This document shows, piece after piece, positions 8,922 through 18,222 of a stretch of DNA of 64,000 nucleotides. Every line of letters begins with the position of its first letter. Position 1 is the first letter of the stretch. The notes beneath the pieces were generated by a model. It was not told where the DNA came from and ran no database searches. It worked only from the letters and a program-made list of their open reading frames with translations. The stretch lies in the NCBI RefSeq assembly GCF_007827275.1, contig NZ_VISE01000001.1, positions 1,364,001 to 1,428,000 on the forward strand. The letters run 5' to 3'. The DNA comes from Gillisia sp. Hel_I_86. Lineage in GTDB: Bacteria > Bacteroidota > Bacteroidia > Flavobacteriales > Flavobacteriaceae. Both the position numbers and the translations under genes were made by a program.

Positions 8922-9641
8922 TCAGGATTCTTGCTGCTTCGCCAAATCCATGGAAAAGTAAGTTTCCAATTCGGCGAGGGTTGCGGGAGAAGTTATGATG
9001 TCCTTTACCAAATCTCCTTTATCCAAGACCACAATTCGCTCACAAACCTCTGTGATATGAATAAGGTCGTGACTGGAGATTAAAATAGTGGTTTCCTTTT
9101 GAGCGGTAAGGTCTTTTATTATCTTTTTAAGCCGAATTTGAGTGGTTGGATCCAGATTGGCGAAAGGCTCATCCAAAATGATCACTTTTGGGCTTCCTAT
9201 AAGTGCCGCCACAATTCCAACTTTCTTCTGGTTCCCTTTGGAAAGGTCTCTCAGGTACTTGCGCTTTCCTAGGATCTCATCATGAAAAAAGTCTTCAAAG
9301 GTTAAAAGCAATGCATCCACATCAGCTTTGTTTTGCTCCCGGAGGTCTCCAATAAAATAAAAGTATTCTTCTGGGGTAAGATAGCCTATCAAAAAACTTT
9401 CGTCTATAAAAGAACTTGTGAATTCCTTCCACTCTTCATCTTGGCTCACCGTGATATCGTGGTTAAAGATATTTCCTGTTGTTGGTTGAATAAGGTCCAA
9501 TAACATACTGAAAAATGTCGTTTTCCCGGCACCGTTATTTCCCACCAACCCCATGCTTTGCCCTGTTGGAATATCGAGATGTTCTATATTTAGGACCGAA
9601 GTTCCATTATATACCTTTGTAAGGTTTGTAGCTGTTATCAT
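8922..9641 (-). CDS. ABC transporter ATP-binding protein
   Basis: This 239-aa protein has all ATPase motifs: Walker A GNNGAGKTT, signature LSKGNQKKVG, Walker B VIILDEPFANLDP and the switch His in LISSHDL. It powers the DUF5687-type permease encoded just upstream. I chose the ATG at 9641 (MITATNLTKVYNG, the usual ABC opening). An ATG at 9680 would add 13 residues lying mostly inside the permease gene. The substrate is unknown; the architecture resembles small exporters. Confidence 0.9.
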   Translation of the reverse strand: MITATNLTKVYNGTSVLNIEHLDIPTGQSMGLVGNNGAGKTTFFSMLLDLIQPTTGNIFNHDITVSQDEEWKEFTSSFIDESFLIGYLTPEEYFYFIGDLREQNKADVDALLLTFEDFFHDEILGKRKYLRDLSKGNQKKVGIVAALIGSPKVIILDEPFANLDPTTQIRLKKIIKDLTAQKETTILISSHDLIHITEVCERIVVLDKGDLVKDIITSPATLAELETYFSMDLAKQQES

Positions 9642-9651
9642 GTTTGTAATT

Positions 9652-11136
9652 TTATTGTCCAGATTGCTTAAAACCTTCAATCATGGCATATTTTTGTTTT
9701 TTATAACGTTGCGCAATGAAACCGATGGCGCGATTCCTAAGGATCAACCCCAATATTCCCAAGACAAATAAAACAGTAAGGGCGCTTTCAAAAGATAAGA
9801 ATTTATTGAATATCCAAAAGATAAGAATTGGAACAACCATAAGCGGGAGACTAACTACCCATTGCGTGGCACCGGTTCCCTGATAATTCAAAAATGGGCT
9901 TTTATCCAGATCTATCTTTTTTCTGTTGAAAGAGCCGGCATAAAGCAAAATGGGTATGTTGATACCTATGTTATATACCGCACACACCATATTGATCACT
10001 AAAATTTTCCAACCAAAATATAAATAGGGGGTTGAGAGAATTGCAAGCACGACCACACTAAAGCTTATCAATCCCGCTTTTGCAGTCAGGTATTTCTTTA
10101 ATGGGATGTTCTGCGCCATCATAAGCGGATAATATCCCGCATCCCAAGCTGGAATAAACTGCCCAAAATTGATCATGAAAATCCCAGTTATAAAAATTCC
10201 TATAAATACATAAAATGCCGGCATGTCTTGATACGTTTCATTCGGGTAAAAAATCAAGCCATAAGCCAAAAATAAAATGGAAATATAAATGGTAGTTTTA
10301 GGCCTTTTGTTCCTCCAGATCATTTTTAGGTCCAATTGCAAATAAGGAGCTAACTCCCCAAAACGATCTGTCCAAAGAAATTCTTTTGTGTTTGCATCCT
10401 TTACTTGTTCTTTTAAGGTTGCATCCAAATAAAACTTGTTTTTTAGGTCTTTTTGGTTCCATTTATAGAAAAAGAGGAATATAAGGACAGGAATACTGGC
10501 AAGTAATGGAAACTCCAGGATGGCATTAAGTCCCTTTCCAAACCAAACACTGCTTTCAAAAACCTTGAAATAATCTAGAAGTCCAATGATGGCAATACTT
10601 CCAACTACCGGGATTAATGCTTTTATATTATCGGTAAAATTTTTTTTTATTATAAAATTCGCATAATTCACAGAAAGGGTTAGACCTATCATGGAGATCG
10701 TCCATGCTAGAATTGCCACTGTACTAAAAGTTTGTTTGTAAATATTATAAATTCCGAAGGGAACAATAATAAGCAGCGGGAGAAAATTGAAGAAGGAATA
10801 TAAAGATTTTAATAGCACAAAATTTACCACTTTTTCCTTCTTAATGGGAAGCAGCATCAGTGGTTTTATATCCATGATGGGTAAATTCTGAAGTAAAAAT
10901 CGATATACGAGCTCCATGACCAACCACACCAGAACAAATCTATTCACTAAATATAAAGGTTGTTCTCCAGGAAAATGTTCGGTAATAATAGGGTACAAAC
11001 CAATCCCGAACATTAAAAATGCCACGGTAAAATACAGTCCCAAAAACCCCATTAAGATTTTTAAGCCTATACTTTTCCCTAAACTTGCCGATCTAAAAAA
11101 TGATTTCCACTCTAGCGAAAATAAGCGCTTGAACAT
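9652..11136 (-). CDS. ABC transporter permease (DUF5687-like)
   Basis: This 494-aa integral membrane protein has roughly 10-12 hydrophobic segments and a cytosolic loop near residues 230-275. It begins MFKRLFSLEWKSFFRSASLGKS, typical of ABC-2-like permeases that open with an amphipathic cytosolic helix. The ATPase start lies 10 bp beyond its stop. Substrate and direction are unknown. DUF5687 is my family guess from length and opening sequence. Confidence 0.8.
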   Translation of the reverse strand: MFKRLFSLEWKSFFRSASLGKSIGLKILMGFLGLYFTVAFLMFGIGLYPIITEHFPGEQPLYLVNRFVLVWLVMELVYRFLLQNLPIMDIKPLMLLPIKKEKVVNFVLLKSLYSFFNFLPLLIIVPFGIYNIYKQTFSTVAILAWTISMIGLTLSVNYANFIIKKNFTDNIKALIPVVGSIAIIGLLDYFKVFESSVWFGKGLNAILEFPLLASIPVLIFLFFYKWNQKDLKNKFYLDATLKEQVKDANTKEFLWTDRFGELAPYLQLDLKMIWRNKRPKTTIYISILFLAYGLIFYPNETYQDMPAFYVFIGIFITGIFMINFGQFIPAWDAGYYPLMMAQNIPLKKYLTAKAGLISFSVVVLAILSTPYLYFGWKILVINMVCAVYNIGINIPILLYAGSFNRKKIDLDKSPFLNYQGTGATQWVVSLPLMVVPILIFWIFNKFLSFESALTVLFVLGILGLILRNRAIGFIAQRYKKQKYAMIEGFKQSGQ

Positions 11137-11207
11137 AATACTTGATGTTTATACTTAGAAGTGCCGAAATTTACCAAATTGTTACAAATAAAAAAGGATA
11201 GACTTTG

Positions 11208-11215
11208 TATTTTTG
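11208..11215 (+). promoter_or_regulatory. Putative -7 element for the PaaE-like gene
   Basis: TATTTTTG matches TAnnTTTG and lies 18 bp before the ATG at 11233. It falls inside the longer possible reading frame from 11161, which supports the shorter start. Confidence 0.5.
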
Positions 11216-11232
11216 CAGCCAAACTGCAAGTG

Positions 11233-12279
11233 ATGAATAAATTTTATAGCCTGAAAATAAAAGAAATTATCCGGGAAACCGAGCAAGCGGTAAGCATCTC
11301 TTTTGAGGTGCCAGATGATCTTAAAGCGCTTTTTTCTTTTAAAGCAGGCCAATATATTACGCTTAAAACCACCCTAGAAGGGAAAGAAGTACGAAGAGCG
11401 TATTCTTTATGTTCTGCCCCTAATACCAACGAATATAAAGTAACAGTTAAAGAAGTGGAAGGTGGAACTTTTTCGGTTTTAGCCAACAATAAACTGAAAT
11501 CCGGGGATATATTGGAAGTACACCCCCCAGAAGGAAAATTCATTTTTGAGCCTAGCAATTCTAAACAAAATTATGCTGCATTTGTTGCAGGAAGCGGGAT
11601 CACGCCTGTTCTATCCATAATTAAAACAGCGCTTACAAAGGAGACCGACAGTAAATTCGTGTTGGTTTATGGCAATAAAACCCCAGATGACACTATTTTC
11701 TTCAAGGAGCTTTTAAAACTTCAGCTTGAGTATCCTGAACGTTTATTTGTTGAATTTGTTTACAGTAGGACCCAAGAAGATAATGCCCACTTTGGAAGAA
11801 TAGAAAACAGTACGGTAAACTATGTCCTGAAAAATAAATTCGACGCTTTGGATTTTGAAAAATTCTATTTATGTGGGCCAGAAATAATGATAGATAGTGT
11901 TTCTGAAATCATGCTGAAAAATGGAATAAAAAAAGAAAAGATCTTATTCGAGCTCTTTACCTCTAGCGATTCTGGAGAAATTGAAGCCGATTTAGATGGG
12001 GAAACCAAACTTACCGTTTTGGTAGACGATGAGGAAACCACTTTTTCCATGGACAAAAAAGATACCGTTCTAGATGCTGCCTTAGAGCATGATCTGGATG
12101 TTCCTTACTCTTGTCAAGGCGGCATTTGCAGTAGCTGTATCGCCAGAATTAAAGAAGGAAAAGCAGAAATGGCAAAAAACCAGATCCTTACCGATAGTGA
12201 AATCGCCGAAGGTTTAATTCTTACTTGCCAGGCACACCCAACAACTCCCACCCTAAAGGTAGACTACGACGATGTTTAA
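11233..12279 (+). CDS. PaaE-like ferredoxin--NAD(P)H reductase with C-terminal 2Fe-2S domain
   Basis: This 348-aa flavin-iron-sulfur electron transfer protein has a FAD domain (RRAYSLCSAP, flavin-binding RxYS motif, about residues 55-64), an NAD(P) domain (FVAGSGITPVLSI near 117, YLCGPEIMI near 215) and a plant-type ferredoxin domain with Cys ligands in CQGGICSSC and LTCQAHP. This order is that of PaaE/HmpX-type reductases. No paa ring-hydroxylase genes are nearby, so the partner oxygenase or desaturase is unknown. The ATG at 11233 (MNKFYSLKIKEI) is preferred because a -7 promoter lies inside the longer frame. Confidence 0.9.
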   Translation: MNKFYSLKIKEIIRETEQAVSISFEVPDDLKALFSFKAGQYITLKTTLEGKEVRRAYSLCSAPNTNEYKVTVKEVEGGTFSVLANNKLKSGDILEVHPPEGKFIFEPSNSKQNYAAFVAGSGITPVLSIIKTALTKETDSKFVLVYGNKTPDDTIFFKELLKLQLEYPERLFVEFVYSRTQEDNAHFGRIENSTVNYVLKNKFDALDFEKFYLCGPEIMIDSVSEIMLKNGIKKEKILFELFTSSDSGEIEADLDGETKLTVLVDDEETTFSMDKKDTVLDAALEHDLDVPYSCQGGICSSCIARIKEGKAEMAKNQILTDSEIAEGLILTCQAHPTTPTLKVDYDDV

Positions 12280-12309
12280 CCCTCATGGAGGGGTTTAATA
12301 TACAAGAAC

Positions 12310-13407
12310 CTACTTTAGATTTAAGATAGATTTGATCTTTAAAACCACTGTTTCGGGGGAAATGCTACGCATAACATCTTCATAGCCTGCTGGAACTTTA
12401 TTCCCATAAATTGAAGTCGGTATTTGTGAATATTTATGCAGGTCCGGCAGAATACTATTTTCTATTGGCTGATTAAACGGCGCAAATCCGGTATAGGGAT
12501 GTGTTACACCCCAAAGGCTAATCACTGGTATGCCATACATCGCCGCAAGATGTGCATTCCCACTATCCATAGAAACCATGGCATCTAAGTTGGAAATCAG
12601 CGCCAATTCTTCATTGAATTTTAATTTTTTGGCAAGAGAGATAACATGTTCATGATTCGCTGCTAATTCTTCTAACAGTTTTGACTCCTTTTTCCCACCG
12701 CCAAAAAGAAAAATCTGAATTTTTCCAGATTGGTTTAGCAGAGACAATACCTCAGCCATTAGATCTAAAGGATAAACCTTAGAGGTGTGTTGAGCAAATG
12801 GAGCTATTCCAATCCATTTTAAAGGGTTGGTTCCAGTAATTTCTCTGGTATTGGGAGAAATTTTTTGCTTTTCTGGGAATTTATGTCGGTTTAGGTCTAT
12901 TGGATAACCCAATTTCGCAAAAACATCTGCATAGCGCTGATGAGTTGACTTTAGCTGTTTAAATATTTTATTGTTGGCTGCGGTTAGTGACTTTTTTTCA
13001 GCCCTACCTTTATCTATTTGCTTCACTGGAATTCCGTAGAAATAAAAAACAGATCGTAACACATTGCTTCTTAAAACATCATGCAAATCTGCCACTGCAT
13101 CTATCCCAAGATCCCTTAAATCCTTAGCCAACCTACTTAATCCAAAAACACCGCTATGTTCTCCATTCACATCGGCTTCGCAGATAGTCACATTTGGGAT
13201 ATCCTTGAAAATAGGAGCAAAGAAAGCTCTGGTAAGCAAGGTAATCTTAAGTTTGGGATAAGTTTCAGAAACAACTCTTAGTACCGGCGCTAACATTGCC
13301 ACATCTCCCAAAGCAGATAATCTAATAACCAATATAGTTGCTTCAGAGTGTTCCCCCTTTTTAAAGTTACTTTTAGAAGACTTGGATATATTGGAATTAC
13401 TGCTCAC
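12310..13407 (-). CDS. Glycosyltransferase family 9 (heptosyltransferase-like)
   Basis: This 365-aa protein resembles LPS heptosyltransferases. The N-terminal domain opens ATILVIRLSALGDVAMLAP at about residues 23-41. The C-terminal donor-binding domain has SMDSGNAHLAAMYGIPVISLWG followed by HPYTGFAPFNQ. It probably adds a sugar to lipid A core or a related glycolipid on the cytosolic face of the inner membrane. It starts 2 bp after the DUF4254 gene, a pairing often seen in Flavobacteriia. The Ser/Lys-rich first 20 residues are likely disordered. Confidence 0.9.
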   Translation of the reverse strand: MSSNSNISKSSKSNFKKGEHSEATILVIRLSALGDVAMLAPVLRVVSETYPKLKITLLTRAFFAPIFKDIPNVTICEADVNGEHSGVFGLSRLAKDLRDLGIDAVADLHDVLRSNVLRSVFYFYGIPVKQIDKGRAEKKSLTAANNKIFKQLKSTHQRYADVFAKLGYPIDLNRHKFPEKQKISPNTREITGTNPLKWIGIAPFAQHTSKVYPLDLMAEVLSLLNQSGKIQIFLFGGGKKESKLLEELAANHEHVISLAKKLKFNEELALISNLDAMVSMDSGNAHLAAMYGIPVISLWGVTHPYTGFAPFNQPIENSILPDLHKYSQIPTSIYGNKVPAGYEDVMRSISPETVVLKIKSILNLK

Positions 13408-13409
13408 AA

Positions 13410-14018
13410 CTAGTTTTTCTTTCTTAAAACAGGATTTAATTCGTCATCGTTGTACATCTTCATTTGTTTGTACACTTTCATGTATTTCTCCCCATTTTCA
13501 ATATCTTCAAGCAATCTATCTATTGCTGAGGAAAGATCTACTCGTTGCTCCAATAATACGTTCAGCTTAACTTCGCATTTATTTCGATGATCCATAGAAG
13601 CATCTTTTCTTCTCACCTCTTCATCCATATGAAAGATTTTCAGTGCTAAAATAGAAAGCCTATCTATTGCCCAAGCAGGGCTTTCAGAATTAATTGTAGC
13701 AGTAGGTTTTACATACACATTTTTATATTTCTCTAAAAAATAGCTATCTATAAACTCTACCATATCTGTGCGGTCTTGGTTAGAAGCGTCTATTTGTCTC
13801 TTTAAAGTTAAGGCTGCCACTGGATCTATTTTAGGATCGCGAATAATATCTTCGTAATGCCACTGTACAGTATCTATCCAACATTTTCTGAATAAAAGGT
13901 GCTCTATAAGTTGAGTTTCCTTGTTGTATGGATTTTCAAATGACTGATCTACAGAATTATTTAAGTGATATTTATCTATTACTTCTTTAAAAATCTTATT
14001 TGCTTTTGCTGAAAACAT
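13410..14018 (-). CDS. DUF4254 protein
   Basis: This 202-aa, mostly helical and charged soluble protein begins MFSAKANKIFKEVIDKYHLN. The segment CWIDTVQWHYEDIIRDP (about residues 46-62) is the recognisable core of DUF4254. Function is unknown. Its tight coupling to the GT9 gene suggests a role in glycan or LPS assembly (inference). Confidence 0.8.
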   Translation of the reverse strand: MFSAKANKIFKEVIDKYHLNNSVDQSFENPYNKETQLIEHLLFRKCWIDTVQWHYEDIIRDPKIDPVAALTLKRQIDASNQDRTDMVEFIDSYFLEKYKNVYVKPTATINSESPAWAIDRLSILALKIFHMDEEVRRKDASMDHRNKCEVKLNVLLEQRVDLSSAIDRLLEDIENGEKYMKVYKQMKMYNDDELNPVLRKKN

Positions 14019-14355
14019 ATTTATTTGTTATTTTATTTTTGAAAAATGCAACTTCTTTCAGGAATTATCAATTTAATTTAATAGAGACCATTAGATATCA
14101 CATATAATTTTTATTGATTTTCAAATAATTAAAACATTTCGTTTTGTCTGTTCTAGCGGAGTCGAGATCTTTTTAGCATAAAAAATAGGATTCCCACAAG
14201 ACATCGGGGTGCCCCAACCTAACGTCCCTTCTTCATAGTAGAATCATGATCTTAATATAACTACTGCCTCTATCCCCGAAACTCCTAATTAAAAACAAAG
14301 GTATTATATTTTGAAATAGTGGAAAACCATGAGATTTATTAAATCTTGGATAGGC
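14019..14355. other. Intergenic stretch, no gene
   Basis: These 337 bp separate two minus-strand genes. They hold one partial copy of the type B dispersed repeat (14146-14170, containing GCGGAGTCGAGA) and otherwise AT-rich sequence with no ORF of note. Confidence 0.6.
14146..14170 (+). repeat. Dispersed repeat type B, partial copy
   Basis: The segment shares TAGCGGAGTCGAGA with the copies at 62933-62960 (CGAGCGGAGTCGAGAAGTCT) and 63106-63134. All lie between genes. Confidence 0.55.
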
Positions 14356-15282
14356 TTAAAAAAATATGGGCATCAAAATTGGCATTAAAATCAAAAGGAT
14401 AAGAAGCGTTTCTTTGAAACCACGGTCTTTTTTGTTTTCAAAATAATTTGAAGTTATGATAGACAATGGAACAAGGAAAAACAACAATTCACTCCCATCT
14501 TTTACCGGTGAAAATATGGCTATTGATAAGGATATAAGAAGTGTAATAAACACCAACATATAGGTGGGCCTGGATCTTATTCCAGATTTTTGAAACAATT
14601 TAAAATAATGGGACAAGGTCCAAAAAGTAATTGCCAAGAGAACACTGAGTGGGATTAAAAGTGATAGGTTTTGATAATTTTCAAAATTAAAAGAGCTTTC
14701 CTGAAACCATGCGCTCCAACTATAAAAATCGTCATGAAACACCAAATGAAAAGTGGTAACCAGTACAAATACAATTAATAAACCTATAATAGGGATAAGC
14801 CAATTTTTAAAATAATTTACGGCATGAAAAATAATCCCAGCATAGACAATTATAAGAAAGAGTATTGCCCAGAAATAAAAGAGCGAAGCGATGCAGATCC
14901 AGAAAGTAGCATCAAAGATTTTTAAAGCCACATCTTTCCTGGATTTAAGGCTAATAATTCTTCTAAGTGCAAGGAGAACACATAGATTGGCTACAATTAC
15001 CTGATTGTCCTTTAAAATTCCTGAAAAAGAAACTGCACATAAGGCAAATATCAAGATCTTAAAACCACTTCGCTTGGTGAGTTCATTCTTTTTTGCAATA
15101 AAATCTAAAATTAAAACACTCACTAAAAAACTAGCTAAAACTCCAATTTTAGTAAATAAAAGATAAGTGCTAAATTCCTGAAACAGTGCTTGCACATTTG
15201 CCGAAACATAAAAAACAGCCATGAATATCACAACCGTTAGAAAAATTACTGGTTTAGATTTGCTAAAAAAGCTTGTTAGCAT
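14356..15282 (-). CDS. Multi-pass membrane protein (DUF6427-like)
   Basis: This 308-aa hydrophobic protein has about nine predicted membrane helices along its length and short charged loops. It begins MLTSFFSKSKPVIFLTVVIF. It is divergent from the small DUF6341-like gene. Family assignment is from overall resemblance and neighbourhood; function is unknown, and a polysaccharide-related role is only possible. Confidence 0.75.
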   Translation of the reverse strand: MLTSFFSKSKPVIFLTVVIFMAVFYVSANVQALFQEFSTYLLFTKIGVLASFLVSVLILDFIAKKNELTKRSGFKILIFALCAVSFSGILKDNQVIVANLCVLLALRRIISLKSRKDVALKIFDATFWICIASLFYFWAILFLIIVYAGIIFHAVNYFKNWLIPIIGLLIVFVLVTTFHLVFHDDFYSWSAWFQESSFNFENYQNLSLLIPLSVLLAITFWTLSHYFKLFQKSGIRSRPTYMLVFITLLISLSIAIFSPVKDGSELLFFLVPLSIITSNYFENKKDRGFKETLLILLILMPILMPIFF

Positions 15283-15302
15283 GTTGGTTTTTTATATTTT
15301 TG
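15273..15302 (+). promoter_or_regulatory. Promoter of the DUF6341-like gene
   Basis: TTG at 15273-15275 and TATTTTTG at 15295-15302 are 19 bp apart, matching the Bacteroidetes -33/-7 pattern. The ATG is at 15328. An opposite-facing -7 element lies at 15316-15323. Confidence 0.6.
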
Positions 15303-15315
15303 TGCCATAATATAA

Positions 15316-15323
15316 CAAAGTTA
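15316..15323 (-). promoter_or_regulatory. Putative -7 element of the DUF6427-like gene
   Basis: On the minus strand this reads TAACTTTG, 33 bp before the start at 15282. It is interleaved with the promoter of the divergent gene, so the two transcripts may compete. Confidence 0.5.
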
Positions 15324-15327
15324 TACA

Positions 15328-15558
15328 ATGAAAGATTTTTTTGAAGGAATCGCTTGGCTTTTTACAGAAATATTATTTATTCCCTTTGATGCTCTTAGAG
15401 AATTACAAGATGAGTATTGGTTTCTCGCCAATATTATGAATTGGATCTTTATGATCGTAGCTTTTGCAGCTTTCGTTTATTGGATGATGCAATTGAAAAA
15501 ATTCAACGATAACGATGAGGAAGATCGTGATCCCAAAGCACATTCATTCTTAGGCTAA
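15328..15558 (+). CDS. Small membrane protein (DUF6341-like)
   Basis: This 76-aa protein has an amphipathic N-terminus, one clear membrane helix (about residues 36-54, IMNWIFMIVAFAAFVYWMM) and an acidic tail (DNDEEDRD). It is conserved beside purD and DUF6427 genes in Flavobacteriia. Function is unknown. Its last 9 bp overlap the 3' end of purD on the other strand. Confidence 0.75.
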   Translation: MKDFFEGIAWLFTEILFIPFDALRELQDEYWFLANIMNWIFMIVAFAAFVYWMMQLKKFNDNDEEDRDPKAHSFLG

Positions 15559-16824
15559 ATCAAAACCTAGATCCTTTCTATAATACATCTTATCAAAATG
15601 AAGTTTATCTACATTTTGATAAGATTTTTTTAGTGCCTGTTTGTAATCTTCCCCAAATGAGGTCACCGCAAGCACTCTTCCGCCATTGGTAACCACTTTT
15701 CCTTCTTTTTCTGAAGTTCCAGCATGAAACACCAAGGATCCCTCAACGTTTTCCAATCCGCTGATTTCTTTTCCCTTTTCATAAGCTTCAGGGTACCCAC
15801 CAGACACCAACATCACTGTGGTTGCAGTTTTGGGAGATATCTTTAAGCTGGTTTCATTTAGCTTTTGCGATTTTAAAGATTTGAAGAGTTCGACCAGATC
15901 ACTTTCAATTCTTGGCAGTACTACCTCTGTTTCCGGATCTCCCATTCTCACGTTATATTCAATCACGTAAGGCTCCTCACCTACTTTAATCAATCCAATA
16001 AACACAAAACCTTTATAATCTATATTCTCTTTTTGAAGTCCATTGATTGTAGGTTTTACAATTCGTTCTTCAATCTTATCCATTAATACCTCATCCACAA
16101 AAGGGACAGGGGAGATCGCTCCCATTCCACCTGTGTTTAAGCCTGTATTTCCTTCTCCAATCCTCTTATAATCTTTAGCTGTAGGCAGGATCTTATAGTT
16201 TTTCCCATCGGTTAGCACAAAAACACTCAATTCTATACCATCTAAAAACTCTTCTATCACCACTTTTTCCCCTGCATCTCCAAATTTGCTGTCTACCAGC
16301 ATGTGCTGTAACTCCATTTTAGCTTCTTCCAGATCTTCTAAGATTAAGACCCCTTTTCCAGCTGCCAACCCATCTGCTTTAAGTACGTAAGGTGCTTTTA
16401 ATGTTTCTAAAAAAGATTTTCCTGCCTCCAGACTTTCCGCAGTAAAACTTTGATAAGCTGCTGTTGGAATATTATGAATTGCCATAAATTCCTTCGCTCT
16501 TTCCTTGCTTCCTTCCAATAATGCACCTCGTTTTGATGGGCCCACAACCGAAATGTTTTTTAAAGCTGAATCGTTATTAAAAAAATCTGTGATTCCCAGA
16601 ACCAAAGGGTCTTCTGGACCTACAATTAGCATTTCCACATTTTCTTTAAGAACAAAGTCTTTGATTGCTTCAAAATTAGTTACCTTCAAATCGATATTTT
16701 TAGCAATTTGAGCTGTCCCGGCATTCCCAGGAGCAACAAAAAGTTGGTCGCACTGCTTGCTTTCCAGGATTTTATGAGCAAAAGCATGTTCCCGGCCACC
16801 GGCACCCAATATCAAAATATTCAT
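15550..16824 (-). CDS. purD: Phosphoribosylamine--glycine ligase
   Basis: This 424-aa cytosolic ATP-grasp enzyme makes glycinamide ribonucleotide, the second step of de novo purine synthesis. It opens MNILILGAGGREHAFAHKI, the family hallmark. It also has APYVLKADGLAAGKGV (ATP-grasp, about residues 144-159), NTGGMGAISP and the metal-binding VIEYNVRMGDPETEVVLPR. Length is standard. A -7 element is at 16851-16858. Confidence 0.98.
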   Translation of the reverse strand: MNILILGAGGREHAFAHKILESKQCDQLFVAPGNAGTAQIAKNIDLKVTNFEAIKDFVLKENVEMLIVGPEDPLVLGITDFFNNDSALKNISVVGPSKRGALLEGSKERAKEFMAIHNIPTAAYQSFTAESLEAGKSFLETLKAPYVLKADGLAAGKGVLILEDLEEAKMELQHMLVDSKFGDAGEKVVIEEFLDGIELSVFVLTDGKNYKILPTAKDYKRIGEGNTGLNTGGMGAISPVPFVDEVLMDKIEERIVKPTINGLQKENIDYKGFVFIGLIKVGEEPYVIEYNVRMGDPETEVVLPRIESDLVELFKSLKSQKLNETSLKISPKTATTVMLVSGGYPEAYEKGKEISGLENVEGSLVFHAGTSEKEGKVVTNGGRVLAVTSFGEDYKQALKKSYQNVDKLHFDKMYYRKDLGFDLA

Positions 16825-16850
16825 GTAGAAGTTATTTTAAGTTCTTGCGC

Positions 16851-16858
16851 CAAAAATA
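16851..16858 (-). promoter_or_regulatory. Putative -7 element of purD
   Basis: The minus strand reads TATTTTTG, 27 bp before the purD start. No clear -33 element was identified. Confidence 0.45.
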
Positions 16859-16914
16859 ATTGTTTGTAAATTGAAGCGCTAATAATTTCGAATAAAATAA
16901 AGTTACTCTAACCT

Positions 16915-18222
16915 TTGAATTGGTTTAAAATTTCTCTTCAGCTTAATAAATTCCCTATAAACAGGGCGCAAAGATTATTGCGCGAAATTCAGGACATTCC
17001 AGAAGTCGAATTTGAAGGTTATGTTTTCAATAGAAGAAAGGCGATTGTAAACTACCATTTATCCCACAATTCCTATTATAAAAAGTTCTTTGGAAACAAG
17101 GAGTTTGAGGACTGGGAAGAAGTTCCGGTAATGCAAAAATCAGATCTACAAAGACCTTTAAAAGAAAGGCTCAGTAAAAATTACAACAAAAAAAACAGCT
17201 ATATAGGGAAGACTTCCGGCTCTAGCGGGCATCCTTTTATTTTTGCAAAAGATAGATTTTGCCATGCGGTAACTTGGGCCGAGTTTATAGATAGATATAA
17301 ATGGATTCATATAGACCTCAACAAATCCCTTCAGGCCAGGTTTTATGGAATTCCCCTGGATTTCTACGGAAATTTAACGGAACGCTTCAAAGATCAGGTA
17401 AGCTTACGTAGAAGATTCAATGTCTTCGATTTAAGCGAAGAAAAAATGGAAGAGTTTTTAACACGCTTTAAAAAATCTGAATTCGATTATATCAATGGAT
17501 ATACCAGTGCCATTTTACTTTTTGCAAAATATTTAAAAAAACAAAAAGTGGTTTTAAAAGAAACCTGTCCTTCGCTAAAGGTTTGCATTGTTACTTCAGA
17601 AAAACTTTTTGAGAATGATAAGAAGCTTATTGAGGCAGCATTTGGGATCCCGGTAGTAAACGAATACGGCGCAAGCGAAGTTGGGCTCATCGCCTTTGAA
17701 AATCCCGATGGGGAATGGATTGTGAATGCAGAGAGCTTATTTATAGAAATTTTGGATGATAACAATAGAAGCTTGCCATACGGCGAAGAAGGAAGGATTG
17801 TGATTACTTCTTTATATAACAAGGCACATCCCATGATTCGATACGATATTGGGGATACCGGCACCTTGGCAAAGAAAAGCACTTTTAAGCATCCTGTACT
17901 TTTAAATCTTACCGGCCGAACCAACGATGTGGCACGTTTGGCAGATGGAAAGGTAGTGCCGGGGCTTACTTTTTATTATGTGACCAAATCTATTATTGAA
18001 GATGCTGGAAGCATTAAAGAATTTCTAATCGTGCAAACCGCTTTGGATAGATTTAAAATAGAGTATGTTAGTGAAAAAGTGCTTTCCGATGGGCAGGTTC
18101 AACAAATATTAACCGCGATCGAGACTTTCGTTGGGAAAAATCTTCAAGTAGAATTTGCAAAAATGCCGATTTTAAAAAGGAATAAAAGCGGAAAATTGAA
18201 GCAGTTCACATCCCTCATTTAG
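16915..18222 (+). CDS. PaaK/CapK-like adenylate-forming enzyme
   Basis: This 435-aa protein belongs to the phenylacetate-CoA ligase-like branch of the ANL superfamily. The phosphate loop KTSGSSGHPF spans about residues 99-108, NEYGASEVGL (about 250-259) matches the adenylate-binding motif, and RYDIGDTGTL holds the conserved Asp. CapK-type relatives occur in capsule or exopolysaccharide clusters, which fits the sugar genes facing it. The start is a TTG at 16915 (MNWFKISLQLNK); no ATG lies nearby. The acyl substrate is unknown. Its 3' end overlaps the convergent GT2 gene by 8 bp. Confidence 0.85.
   Translation: MNWFKISLQLNKFPINRAQRLLREIQDIPEVEFEGYVFNRRKAIVNYHLSHNSYYKKFFGNKEFEDWEEVPVMQKSDLQRPLKERLSKNYNKKNSYIGKTSGSSGHPFIFAKDRFCHAVTWAEFIDRYKWIHIDLNKSLQARFYGIPLDFYGNLTERFKDQVSLRRRFNVFDLSEEKMEEFLTRFKKSEFDYINGYTSAILLFAKYLKKQKVVLKETCPSLKVCIVTSEKLFENDKKLIEAAFGIPVVNEYGASEVGLIAFENPDGEWIVNAESLFIEILDDNNRSLPYGEEGRIVITSLYNKAHPMIRYDIGDTGTLAKKSTFKHPVLLNLTGRTNDVARLADGKVVPGLTFYYVTKSIIEDAGSIKEFLIVQTALDRFKIEYVSEKVLSDGQVQQILTAIETFVGKNLQVEFAKMPILKRNKSGKLKQFTSLI

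Noticed and set aside
12276-12298. Hairpin after the PaaE-like gene as a terminator
   Set aside because: Stem AACCCTC/GAGGGGTT has a bulge and no T run, so it is not a convincing terminator.
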